A stretch of DNA of 64,000 bases from Pseudomonas sp. B6002 (GTDB lineage: Bacteria; Pseudomonadota; Gammaproteobacteria; Pseudomonadales; Pseudomonadaceae), in NCBI RefSeq assembly GCF_013385985.1, contig NZ_JACAOY010000004.1:62426-126425 (forward strand), in the 5' to 3' direction. This document shows, in pieces, positions 55,404 through 63,860 of the stretch. A program made the position numbers and the translations under genes. The notes beneath the pieces are model-generated. The model was given only the letters and a program-made list of their open reading frames with translations. It was not told the origin of the DNA and did no database searches. How positions within the stretch are numbered: the first letter of the stretch is position 1; each line of letters starts with the position of its first letter.

Positions 55404-56744
55404 TCAGCCTGTGGTTACGGCGGTGTCCTTGATGAACACGCTGTAGCGCGCACCTTCCATGGTTTCGAAGGCGATCAGCTTGTCCACCAGGGGCAGGTTC
55501 AAGACTTTGCCGGCATTGAGCAGCAACATGCCGTTATCGGCGTTGAGATTGCGCGCCAATATCATGCCCTCCTCCAGCTCACGGGTGCCCAGCACCTTGA
55601 CGTTGGGGTCGCCCAGGGTCACGTCATTGAGGTAGGTGGCGCACACCCGCACAAAGTCCTCGACCATCAGCGGGTCATACAGCCGCCCGGCGTATTTGCG
55701 GATGTACAGCAGCGCTTCGTCGCTGTTCATCTGCCGTTCCAGAATCAGGCCTTTTTGCAGTTCGATAAAATCCACCGCCAGTTTCAACAGGCGCGAACCG
55801 GCCGGAATCGCCTCGCCCTTGAGGTGGTCAGGAAAGCCCGAGCCGTCCCAGCGCTCCTGGTGATGACGGATCAGGCGTGCAGCGTCTTTCATCGGTTCCA
55901 GGGTCATCAGCAGCGACTCGCTCTGGGCGGCATAGGCGCGATAACGCTCACGGTCGCTGCTGTGCAGCAGGTCCGAGGGCGAGGCCATCATGCTGTCGCT
56001 CCAGCTCAACTTGCCGATGTTGTAGAGCGCGGCCGCCATGGTCAGGTCGCGGTTGCTGGCCTCGTCCACGCCGTGGGCCACGCACCAGGTGCGCACCAGT
56101 TCGATGATCTGGCGATTGGTCTGCTTGGCGCGGGGCAGGCGCAGGTTGGCCAGCAGCGAGAACACTTCGGTGCCGGTGGCGTAGCTGTGCTTGAGCTCTT
56201 CGTAAGCCAGGTCGAGCATGTCGGCGGTCTGTTGCAGCTCGCTGGTGCGCGACGCCACGCGCTTTTCCAAGGTTGCATTGAGCTGCTTGAGTGCCTCGTT
56301 CTGTTGAAGGATCAGTTGCTCCAGGCGAAGGCGTTCACGCTCCGAATGCTGGTGGGCCAGGGATTGGCGCAGGGCCAGCAGCAGTTCTTCGTCCTTCCAG
56401 GGCTTGCTGAGGTAGCGGTAGATCTCACCTTCGTTGATGGCTTTGACGATCAGGGTCAGGTCGGTTTCGCCGGTGAGCAGGATGCGCACGGTGTGGGGGT
56501 AGTGCTGGTGGATATGCGCCAGCAATGTGGCGCCGTCCATATCCGGCAAGCGCGCGGCGCTCATCACCAGGTCGACGGGTTGGCAGGCGAGAATGGCCAG
56601 GGCATCGGCAGCGCAGGTGGCGCTGTGAAGGTCGAAGGGTTCCAACCGCAGCAGGTGCGTGAGGCTGTGCAGCACATCGGGATGGGCGTCGATCAACAGC
56701 ACGGCGGCGCGGTCGGCATCGCTGAAGGTTACGGACTCTCCCAT
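55404..56744 (-). CDS. Degenerate receiver / HD-GYP-like protein
   Basis: A 446-residue protein: receiver-like domain (15-130), coiled coil (about 135-185), and HD-GYP-like domain (190-390) with a C-terminal extension. In the receiver the phosphoacceptor Asp is replaced by Ala63 (VMSAARLPDMDG) and the acidic pair is changed (LLIDAHPD). In the HD-GYP domain the HD dyad reads YN (AALYNIGKL, 241-242), one metal His becomes Gln (RHHQERWDG) and GYP is GFP. It is therefore unlikely to be phosphorylated or to hydrolyse cyclic-di-GMP, and may serve as a sensor or adaptor. It is a single gene. Confidence 0.85.
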   Translation of the reverse strand: MGESVTFSDADRAAVLLIDAHPDVLHSLTHLLRLEPFDLHSATCAADALAILACQPVDLVMSAARLPDMDGATLLAHIHQHYPHTVRILLTGETDLTLIVKAINEGEIYRYLSKPWKDEELLLALRQSLAHQHSERERLRLEQLILQQNEALKQLNATLEKRVASRTSELQQTADMLDLAYEELKHSYATGTEVFSLLANLRLPRAKQTNRQIIELVRTWCVAHGVDEASNRDLTMAAALYNIGKLSWSDSMMASPSDLLHSSDRERYRAYAAQSESLLMTLEPMKDAARLIRHHQERWDGSGFPDHLKGEAIPAGSRLLKLAVDFIELQKGLILERQMNSDEALLYIRKYAGRLYDPLMVEDFVRVCATYLNDVTLGDPNVKVLGTRELEEGMILARNLNADNGMLLLNAGKVLNLPLVDKLIAFETMEGARYSVFIKDTAVTTG

Positions 56745-56860
56745 GGAACACCTCGGATCGTCGATGTGCGCTCCTTACGGTCGGGACCTGCCTCCTTGGC
56801 GTTTACTGAGTAGTTTAGTCGGTTTCTGGTAAAGTGATGGCCTTACGATATCAGCGCATA

Positions 56861-56889
56861 AAAAAAGCCGCTCCAGAAACCGGAGCGGC
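56861..56889 (-). terminator. Terminator of rpmE2
   Basis: On the minus strand GCCGCTCC pairs with GGAGCGGC across seven bases and is followed by seven T residues. Confidence 0.85.
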
Positions 56890-56912
56890 CTTCGAGGTGA
56901 AACGGGGTGCCT

Positions 56913-57185
56913 TCACGCGTCGGCTTTTTTCGGGCTTGAACCGAACGAAGCAAAACGCTTGTTGAACCCGGCAATCCGGCCTTCGGCCTGGGTCTTGCGC
57001 TGTTGGCCGGTGTAGATCGGGTGCGAGGCGCTGGACACGTCCAGCGGGATGTACGGGTAAGTGTTGCCGTCGCTGTGCGTGTGGGTGCGGTCACTGTCGG
57101 CGGTAGAACCGATCAGGAAAAACACGTCGGCGGCGGTGTCGTGGAACAGCACGGTGCGGTAGTCAGGATGGATACCAGCTTTCAT
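56913..57185 (-). CDS. ykgM: Ribosomal protein L31, type B (zinc-independent)
   Basis: A 90-residue L31 paralogue ([16 protein letters not shown]) without the CxxC zinc pairs of the ordinary form. Under zinc starvation it replaces the zinc-binding L31 and so frees zinc. The C-terminal [23 protein letters not shown] is conserved. The ATG at 57185 gives the normal length. The region upstream carries a Zur-type box (57218-57232), as expected for a zinc-repressed gene. It is also called rpmE2. Confidence 0.94.
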   Translation of the reverse strand: MKAGIHPDYRTVLFHDTAADVFFLIGSTADSDRTHTHSDGNTYPYIPLDVSSASHPIYTGQQRKTQAEGRIAGFNKRFASFGSSPKKADA

Positions 57186-57202
57186 AAGGCCTCCGGGGCG
57201 TC

Positions 57203-57247
57203 TGGGTGCAAAATATGTGTTACACAGTAACATAAATCATGCACCCA
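57203..57247. promoter_or_regulatory. Zur box inside a 45-base palindrome upstream of the L31 type B gene
   Basis: The core TGTTAC-ACA-GTAACA (57218-57232) fits the gammaproteobacterial Zur box GTTATA-N-TATAAC. TGGGTGCA (57203-57210) and TGCACCCA (57240-57247) flank it symmetrically, both centred on 57225. Confidence 0.8.
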
Positions 57248-57285
57248 AACGAGAACCGATTGCAATAAGAATAGACCCGGCGCTT

Positions 57286-58611
57286 CTATGCCGCTTCCTG
57301 GAAGTCCATCTCCGGTGGCTGTGTCGAGAAACCGCGGGTCAGGAAACCCAGGTAAACCAGGCCAATTGCCAACCACACCAGGCCCAGGTAAATCGCCAAA
57401 TGATCCAGGCTGACCATCAGCCACACATCCGCAAGCAGACCAATCGCCGGGAACACCAGGAACAGGATCAGCTCACGCACGCCGCGCTGTTTCGCGCCGA
57501 TCCAGTAGTGAAAGATCACCGAGAGGTTCACCAGGCTGAACGCCAGGAACGCACCGAAGTTGATGAACGAGGTGGAGGTAGTCACGTCCAGCTTCAGCGC
57601 CAGCAATGCCACCACTGCACACAACAGGATGCTGTTGACCGGCGTACCGAAGCGCGCATGCAAGGTGCCGAAGAACGACTTGGGCAACACGCCGTCACGC
57701 CCCATGGCAAACAACAGCCGCGAACCGCTGGCCTGGGCCGATAGCCCCGAGGCGAATTGGCCGACGATCAGGCCAATCAAGAAGATCGACACAAACAGGT
57801 CGCCGCCGATATTGCGCGCGATTTCGTACGCCGCCGAATCCACATCGGCAAATTCAAACGATGGATGGGCCACCTGCACGAAATACGACACGCCGACAAA
57901 AATCAGCCCGCCAATCAAGGTAATCAGCATGATCGCCCGTGGAATGGTGCGGCGCGGGTCGCGGGTTTCTTCGGTGAGGGTGCTGACCGCGTCAAAGCCC
58001 AGGAACGAATAGCAGGCGATGGCCGCACCGCTCATGATCAAGGGCATTTGCATCTGGCCGTTGAAGAACGGGGCGATGGTCCAGAGTGGCTTGCTCGCAT
58101 CACCACCGATGTAGTGGATGCACAGCGCGACGAACGCGATCAACACCAGGAACTGCACGAGCATCAGCAGCGCGTTGATGCCGTTGGCCAGTTTCAGGCC
58201 GATGATATTGATCACGGTGGTGATGCCGATGAAGGCCAGTACCCACACCCACTGCGGCACGGCCGGGAACGCCGAATGCAGGTATGCCGCGCCGATCAGC
58301 CAGATGGCCATGGGCAGGAACAGGTAGTCGAGCAACACCGCCCAGCCGGCAATAAAGCCCAGCTTGGGGCTGATGGCCTTGCGCACGTAGCTGTAGGCGG
58401 AACCGGCCACCGGAAAGGCCGAGGCCATGCGCCCGTAACTCATGGCGGTGAAGAACATCGCCACCAGGGCGGCCAGGTAAGCGGCGGGGACCATGCCCGC
58501 CGTGGATTGCGCCAGGATACCGAACGTACCGAGCACAATGATCGGCGTCATATAGGCGATGCCAAACAGCACCACCGACCCTAACGACAGGGTGCGTTGC
58601 AAACGAGCCAT
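57286..58611 (-). CDS. APC-family permease, putrescine importer-like (PuuP)
   Basis: A 441-residue transporter with about 12 membrane segments. The motif GSAYSYVRKAISPKLGFIAGW and CYSFLGFDAVSTLTEETRDP are typical of the PuuP/YeeF-like amino-acid/polyamine group. It is probably an importer of putrescine or a related amine, though amino acids cannot be excluded. The ATG at 58611 (MARLQRTLSLGS) is chosen. A nitrilase-family gene lies upstream in the same direction, with a REP pair in between, so co-transcription is uncertain. Confidence 0.85.
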   Translation of the reverse strand: MARLQRTLSLGSVVLFGIAYMTPIIVLGTFGILAQSTAGMVPAAYLAALVAMFFTAMSYGRMASAFPVAGSAYSYVRKAISPKLGFIAGWAVLLDYLFLPMAIWLIGAAYLHSAFPAVPQWVWVLAFIGITTVINIIGLKLANGINALLMLVQFLVLIAFVALCIHYIGGDASKPLWTIAPFFNGQMQMPLIMSGAAIACYSFLGFDAVSTLTEETRDPRRTIPRAIMLITLIGGLIFVGVSYFVQVAHPSFEFADVDSAAYEIARNIGGDLFVSIFLIGLIVGQFASGLSAQASGSRLLFAMGRDGVLPKSFFGTLHARFGTPVNSILLCAVVALLALKLDVTTSTSFINFGAFLAFSLVNLSVIFHYWIGAKQRGVRELILFLVFPAIGLLADVWLMVSLDHLAIYLGLVWLAIGLVYLGFLTRGFSTQPPEMDFQEAA

Positions 58612-58698
58612 GAGCGATTCTCCGCGCAATTATTAGATTTATGGCAGAACTGAAGTCGGTGAAGCGAGTGCATTAATTCTTATGGGTGCAGCGCCCCC

Positions 58699-58781
58699 TG
58701 TAGGAGCCCGGCTTGCCGGCGATGGCGGTCTTAATGCCGCCATCGCCGCGGTGCGACGACTCGACAAGCCGGGCTCCTACA
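58699..58781. repeat. REP pair (REPIN) between the permease and the amidase
   Basis: TGTAGGAGCCCGGCTTGCCGGCGATGGCGG faces GACAAGCCGGGCTCCTACA; the right arm has a 10-base insertion-like change (GCGGTGCGACGACTCGAC). Confidence 0.8.
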
Positions 58782-58792
58782 GGAGGGTGGTG

Positions 58793-59614
58793 TCAGGCTT
58801 TGGGGATCAACAGTTCGCGCGTCCCGTCGCTGCGCTCGATCACCTCGCCCGGCAATTTCAAGCGCTGGTCGTCCAGGTAGCGGTAGTCCTTGCGCGCCGC
58901 TGCCAGTTGGTCGAGGTCCAGCTCGACGGTGAATTGCCCTTCTTCACGTCCGGCTTCAAACAGCAAGGTGCCGAACGGGTCCACCAGCGCACTGCCGCCG
59001 GCGAACACCAATTCGCCATCGCCGTCTTCCACACGGTTGACCATCAGCGCAAACGCCTGGTTTTCCTGGGCGCGGGCCATGATCGCGGTGCGGTGGGTGG
59101 GGCCGTACGGGTCCATGTTGCCGTTGGTGACCAGTAGCAATTGAGCACCCAACTGCCCCAATGCGCGGGCGGATTCGGGAAATTCGATGTCGTAGCAGAT
59201 CAACAGGCCGACGCGTACGCCCTTCCACAGGCAGGTGGCATAGCGATCACCAGGGCTGACCACGCCGCGCTCCAAAGGCCACAGATGGGTCTTGCGATAA
59301 CGCAAGGCGATGCCTTCGGGGGTGATCAGCAGGGTGGTGTTATAGAACTGGCCGCCGTCGTTCTCGATCATGCCGATCACCACGGCAACATCGCGCGCAC
59401 CGGCAGCCTGGATAATGGCTTGCACGGTGGGGCCGTCCAGCGGCTCGGCAACAGCGGCGACGGTTTCAGCCGAGGGGAAGCCCGTCAGGTGGGTTTCCGG
59501 GAAGACGATCAGTTGGGTATCGTCGGCGCAGGCTGCAATTGCCGCCAAGGCGCGCTCAAGGTTGTAAGCTGTATCGTTATCACGACCTGCCAACTGGGCA
59601 AATTCGACCTTCAT
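58793..59614 (-). CDS. Carbon-nitrogen hydrolase (nitrilase superfamily amidase)
   Basis: A 273-residue enzyme with the Glu-Lys-Cys triad: E40 in VFPETH, K108 in YRKTHLWP and C140 in LICYDIEFPE. It should hydrolyse an amide or carbamoyl-type bond. It is similar in length and style to N-carbamoylputrescine and aliphatic amidases. Its place near the putrescine-type permease suggests amine or amide breakdown, but no polyamine genes are present to prove it. It is divergent from the LuxR regulator. Confidence 0.88.
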   Translation of the reverse strand: MKVEFAQLAGRDNDTAYNLERALAAIAACADDTQLIVFPETHLTGFPSAETVAAVAEPLDGPTVQAIIQAAGARDVAVVIGMIENDGGQFYNTTLLITPEGIALRYRKTHLWPLERGVVSPGDRYATCLWKGVRVGLLICYDIEFPESARALGQLGAQLLLVTNGNMDPYGPTHRTAIMARAQENQAFALMVNRVEDGDGELVFAGGSALVDPFGTLLFEAGREEGQFTVELDLDQLAAARKDYRYLDDQRLKLPGEVIERSDGTRELLIPKA

Positions 59615-59707
59615 GGGTATTCCTTGTTCTTTATCTGTGCCGCAGTATGCGCAGCGATAACCGGCCAGGGAATTACGCGGCGGGGGTAACCCGATAGGGG
59701 TAGATCA

Positions 59708-60472
59708 ATGACCATGTCGCTGGAAGACATCGCCTGGCACCGTTCGGTGGGGCAAATGATAGACGCCCTGGACCAGGCCAATTTCTGGACCCAGCTGGTG
59801 CGCTTGCTCGACCAGTATGTGCCGTCCGACAGCTGGGTGGCCCTGCTGTTCAGCAGCGAACACCGGCCGCTGGTGTTCGCCGAATGCCCGGGCGCGGACG
59901 GCACGCCCGACCATCTGTTCCAGGATTACCTCAACGGGCTGTACCTGCTCGATCCCTTCTACATCGCCAGCCGCGAGCACGCCCATACCGGCCTGTTGCG
60001 CCTGGCCGAGGTGGCGCCGGAGCACTTCGAACTCACCGAGTATTACCAGCGCTACTTCCGCCTGAACGTGGTGGCCGACGAAATCCAGTTCAATTGCCAC
60101 CTGCCGGATGGGCGTACCTTGTGCCTGTCCCTGGGTTCGAAGCAGCGTTTTGACCCGGCACAGATTGCCCTGCTGTCGTTGATCCAGCCCTGGGTACTGA
60201 GCCTGCTGCGCCAGCGCCTGCCCTATGAACTCAACCAGGTCAGCGCGCCACAACCGCCCGTACAGAACGATGAATGGGGCGCGCAACTGACGGCACGCGA
60301 GCTGGATGTCGGCCGTTTGATGCTCAGCGGTTGCTCCAGCAAGGAAATCGCTCGTAAGCTGGAAATCTCTGTTGAAACCGTGAAAGTCCATAAGAAACAC
60401 ATGTATAGCAAGCTGGGGATCAAATCCCAGTCTGAGCTGTTCTCGATCTTCCTTCAGGCGCAAAACGCCTGA
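59708..60472 (+). CDS. LuxR-family transcriptional regulator
   Basis: A 254-residue regulator. The C-terminal helix-turn-helix (LTARELDVGRLMLSGCSSKEIARKLEISVETVKVH) is clear, and the N-terminal 170 residues are an unrecognised, possibly ligand-binding domain (WVALLFSSEHRPLVFAECPG, LDPFYIAS). No luxI-type gene is nearby. It stands divergent from the amidase gene, so it probably controls that gene or the permease. The ATG at 59708 follows AGGGGTAGATCA. Confidence 0.9.
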   Translation: MTMSLEDIAWHRSVGQMIDALDQANFWTQLVRLLDQYVPSDSWVALLFSSEHRPLVFAECPGADGTPDHLFQDYLNGLYLLDPFYIASREHAHTGLLRLAEVAPEHFELTEYYQRYFRLNVVADEIQFNCHLPDGRTLCLSLGSKQRFDPAQIALLSLIQPWVLSLLRQRLPYELNQVSAPQPPVQNDEWGAQLTARELDVGRLMLSGCSSKEIARKLEISVETVKVHKKHMYSKLGIKSQSELFSIFLQAQNA

Positions 60473-60482
60473 TTGAGCCCCG

Positions 60483-60549
60483 CGTAGGAGCCGGCTTGCC
60501 GGCGATGGCGATCTTAAAGGCGCCATTGCGAGCGAGCCGGGCGCCTACA
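60483..60549. repeat. REP pair (REPIN) after the LuxR gene
   Basis: GTAGGAGCCGGCTTGCCGGCGATGGCG faces CGAGCGAGCCGGGCGCCTAC; the right arm is diverged. It ends just ahead of the glutamate-synthase-like gene. Confidence 0.75.
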
Positions 60550-60580
60550 GGCCCTGATGAGTGAACCCAAGGAAAACCGT

Positions 60581-62200
60581 ATGAGCCTGTCCTTTTTGAG
60601 CCGTTACGCCTTCTTTGCCGTGTGCGTCATTTTCACCCTCGCCAGCCTCCCCTTTATCCAGCATGAATGGCTGTGGCCCATCACCGTGGTCACCGGCATC
60701 CTCAGCCTGATCGGTATCTTCGACCTGCTGCAAAGCCCCCACGCGGTGCGCCGCAACTACCCGATCCTGGGCAATATCCGTTACCTGGTGGAGGCCATCC
60801 GCCCGGAAATCCGCCAGTACCTGCTCGAATCCGACAGCGACGCCCTGCCCTTCTCCCGGGCCCAGCGTTCGCTGGTGTATTCACGCGCCAAGAATGAAAG
60901 CGCCGACAAACCCTTCGGCACCCTGATCGACGTGTACCAGTCAGGCTTCGAATTCATCGGCCATTCCATGCGCCCTGCGCCGTTGAGCGACCCCAGCGCC
61001 TTTCGCGTGATGGTCGGCGGCCCGCAGTGCAAGCAGCCTTACTCGGCGTCGGTGTTCAACATCTCGGCGATGAGCTTCGGCTCGCTGAGCGCCAACGCGA
61101 TTCGCGCATTGAACCAGGGCGCCAAGCTGGGCAACTTCGCCCATGACACCGGCGAAGGCAGCATCAGCCCCTACCACCGCGAAAACGGCGGCGACCTGAC
61201 CTGGGAGCTGGGCAGCGGCTACTTCGGCTGCCGCACCAGCGATGGCCGTTTCGACCCGGAGCGCTTCGCCGTGCAGGCCCAAGACCCGCAGGTGCGCATG
61301 ATCGAAATCAAGATGAGCCAGGGCGCCAAACCCGGCCATGGCGGCATCCTGCCCAAACACAAGGTCACCAAGGAAATCGCCGAGACACGCGGCATCCTGA
61401 TGGGCGAAGACTGCATCTCGCCATCGCGCCACAGCGCGTTTTCCACGCCGATTGAAATGATGCATTTCATCGCCCAGCTGCGCGAACTGTCCGGTGGCAA
61501 ACCGGTTGGCTTCAAATTCTGCCTGGGCCACCCGTGGGAATTCATGGGCATCGCCAAGGCCATGCTCGAGACCGGCATCCTTCCGGACTTCATCGTGGTC
61601 GACGGCAAGGAAGGCGGCACCGGCGCCGCGCCGGTGGAGTTCACCGACCACATCGGTGTACCGCTGCGTGAAGGCCTGCTGTTCGTGCACAACACCCTGG
61701 TGGGCCTGAACCTGCGCGACAAGATCAAGCTCGGCGCCAGCGGCAAGATCGTCAGCGCGTTCGACATCGCCAGCGTCCTGGCCATCGGCGCCGACTGGGC
61801 CAACTCGGCACGCGGCTTCATGTTTGCCATTGGCTGCATCCAGTCCCAGTCGTGCCACACCAACAAATGCCCGACCGGCGTCGCCACCCAGGACCCGCTG
61901 CGCCAACGCGCACTGGTGGTGCCCGACAAGGCCCAGCGCGTGTTCAACTTCCACCGCAGCACGCTCAAGGCGCTGGCGGAGATGCTCGCCGCTGCCGGTC
62001 TTGATCACCCTTCGCAACTGTCGGCCAAGCACCTGGTGCGACGCATGTCGGCGACCGAGATCAAGTTGTTCTCGCAGTTGCATGTGTTCCTCAAGCCCGG
62101 TGAACTGCTCACGGGCGAAGTGAACGGTGAGTTCTATTCGCGCATGTGGCAGATGGCGCGGGCGGACAGTTTTGAGCCCAATGACATTGCTGCCGCGTAA
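60581..62200 (+). CDS. Membrane-anchored FMN-binding glutamate synthase-like protein
   Basis: A 539-residue protein with two N-terminal membrane segments (FLSRYAFFAVCVIFTLASLP, EWLWPITVVTGILSLIGIF) and then a single FMN-binding domain like domain 2 of glutamate synthase (FNISAMSFGSLSANAIRALNQ, KMSQGAKPGHGGILPKHKV, DFIVVDGKEGGTGAAP). It ends with the iron-sulfur cysteine pattern CIQSQSCHTNKCPTG. No glutaminase domain or small subunit is nearby, so the electron donor and substrate are open. The ATG at 60581 is chosen because AAGGAAAA precedes it; an ATG at 60557 lies next to the REP pair. Confidence 0.9.
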   Translation: MSLSFLSRYAFFAVCVIFTLASLPFIQHEWLWPITVVTGILSLIGIFDLLQSPHAVRRNYPILGNIRYLVEAIRPEIRQYLLESDSDALPFSRAQRSLVYSRAKNESADKPFGTLIDVYQSGFEFIGHSMRPAPLSDPSAFRVMVGGPQCKQPYSASVFNISAMSFGSLSANAIRALNQGAKLGNFAHDTGEGSISPYHRENGGDLTWELGSGYFGCRTSDGRFDPERFAVQAQDPQVRMIEIKMSQGAKPGHGGILPKHKVTKEIAETRGILMGEDCISPSRHSAFSTPIEMMHFIAQLRELSGGKPVGFKFCLGHPWEFMGIAKAMLETGILPDFIVVDGKEGGTGAAPVEFTDHIGVPLREGLLFVHNTLVGLNLRDKIKLGASGKIVSAFDIASVLAIGADWANSARGFMFAIGCIQSQSCHTNKCPTGVATQDPLRQRALVVPDKAQRVFNFHRSTLKALAEMLAAAGLDHPSQLSAKHLVRRMSATEIKLFSQLHVFLKPGELLTGEVNGEFYSRMWQMARADSFEPNDIAAA

Positions 62201-62264
62201 GCATCACGCCTCACACACCGCTGAACCGGACCACCGACGGCATCGTTGAAACAAGGAGATTCAC

Positions 62265-62561
62265 ATGCCGTTACTGGACTTCGTCGCCATTGCAGAGCAA
62301 TTGCCTGACAGCTGGAAATCCACGCGCCTGGGCCAGGTTGGCCCGGCGTGCATCAAGGTGTTGCGCATGGATGAGCAGGCGTACGACGAAGAGACCCATG
62401 ACTACAACGAGGGGCTGTTAGTGGTCAGTGGGTGTTTGCGCTTGAGCATCGGCGACACAGAAATCCGAGTAGAGGCTGGCCAAATGTACCTCGTGCAAGC
62501 CGGTACGGCCCATGGCGTACTCAGCGGCAGTCATGGCACTTTGGTGATCATCGATGTCTAG
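62265..62561 (+). CDS. Small cupin-domain protein
   Basis: A 98-residue single cupin barrel: KVLRMDEQAYDEETHDYNEGLLVVSGCLRLSIGDTE in two cupin motif blocks with H45-type His and E49, and QAGTAHGV in the second motif. Its usual metal ligands are partly kept. It follows the glutamate-synthase-like gene by 64 bases with AAGGAG before the ATG, so it may be co-transcribed. The function is unknown. Confidence 0.87.
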   Translation: MPLLDFVAIAEQLPDSWKSTRLGQVGPACIKVLRMDEQAYDEETHDYNEGLLVVSGCLRLSIGDTEIRVEAGQMYLVQAGTAHGVLSGSHGTLVIIDV

Positions 62562-62693
62562 AGACATTCAGTAATACCCAGCCTTTGCAATTGCTTACAA
62601 ATACCGCCAACCTGCGCCCGCCCGACGTGCGGCGTACGACAACACGCGCATTCGCCTGTCTTTATTAAACCTTTTGTTCAAGAGCCCGCTGCC

Positions 62694-63860
62694 ATGCTGA
62701 ACGGACGCGACCCGCGCATCGATTTTTTTCGGGGCCTGGCGTTGATCTTCATTTTCTGGGATCACGTCCCCCACAACCCCCTCGGCCAGATCACCCTGCG
62801 AAACTTTGGTTTCAGCGATGCGGCGGAGGTGTTCGTGTTCCTCGCCGGTTACGCCGCCGTCCTGGCTTACGGCAAGATTCTGCAACGTGATGGCTATTGG
62901 ATTGCCTCGCTGAAAATCCTGCGCCGCACCTGGGTGCTGTACGTGGTGCATATCTTCCTGTTGGCAATGCTGATGGGCATTGTGTTCTTCGCCAACAGCC
63001 ACGTGGAAACCCGCGACCTCGTCGAAGAGATGGGCCTGACGCATTTCGTCACCCACCCACAGCAAGCGCTGACCGACGAATTGCTGTTGCGCTTCAAACC
63101 CAACCTGATGGACCCGCTGCCGCTGTACATCGTGCTGCTCGCTGGCTTGCCGCTGGTACTGCCGCTGATGATGCGCAAGACCGGGCTGGTGGTGGCCCTC
63201 TCTGCCACCATGTATTTTCTCGCGCCGTGGATGGGCTGGAACCTGCGGGCAATTGCCGACGGCGTGTGGTACTTCAACCCGGTGACCTGGCAATTCCTGT
63301 TTGTGCTGGGAGGCGCTGCTGCGCTGTACAGCGGGCGTGAACGCCCTGTCGAAACACGGCCTCTGCGTCACCAGCCGCTGTTTGTCGCAGCGGCGATTTA
63401 CGCCGTGATGGCCGGCGTGCTGACCCTGTCGTGGCGCTGGCCTGAGATCCACGATGCGCTGATGCCCTCGGTGATCAGCGACCTGATCTACCCCATCAGC
63501 AAGACCGACTTGTCCCCCTTGCGCCTGCTGCACTTCCTCGCACTCGCCTACGTCACCGCCAAGCTGTTACCGGGCCGAGGCTGGACCGAAAACGCGTTGG
63601 CGCAACACGTTTGCCGTATGGGCCGTTATTCGTTGGAAGTGTTTTGCCTGGGCGTCGTGCTCGCGCCGCTGGCCGATATGGTCAACGCCCTGGCCGGGGA
63701 TGCCGTGGCGATGCAACTGCTGACGGCCATGATCGGCGCCGCCTTGATGGTGATGCTTGCGCTGTGGCTGGAGTTCAACAAGCGCCTGGACCAGTCGCTC
63801 AAGTCGAGCGCAGGAGGAAGGCCCGCTGTGCGCAGCGAGCCTTCCCGCGTATCAGGCTGA
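62694..63860 (+). CDS. OpgC-domain membrane acyltransferase-like protein
   Basis: A 388-residue protein with about ten membrane segments. The N-terminal RDPRIDFFRGLALIFIFWDH is the start typical of OpgC and acyltransferase-3-like proteins; FLAGYAAVLAYGKI and MGRYSLEVFCLGV follow. OpgC puts succinyl groups on periplasmic glucans in enteric bacteria; no opgG/opgH genes are here, so the substrate is open. The last nine bases overlap the converging permease gene. Confidence 0.85.
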   Translation: MLNGRDPRIDFFRGLALIFIFWDHVPHNPLGQITLRNFGFSDAAEVFVFLAGYAAVLAYGKILQRDGYWIASLKILRRTWVLYVVHIFLLAMLMGIVFFANSHVETRDLVEEMGLTHFVTHPQQALTDELLLRFKPNLMDPLPLYIVLLAGLPLVLPLMMRKTGLVVALSATMYFLAPWMGWNLRAIADGVWYFNPVTWQFLFVLGGAAALYSGRERPVETRPLRHQPLFVAAAIYAVMAGVLTLSWRWPEIHDALMPSVISDLIYPISKTDLSPLRLLHFLALAYVTAKLLPGRGWTENALAQHVCRMGRYSLEVFCLGVVLAPLADMVNALAGDAVAMQLLTAMIGAALMVMLALWLEFNKRLDQSLKSSAGGRPAVRSEPSRVSG

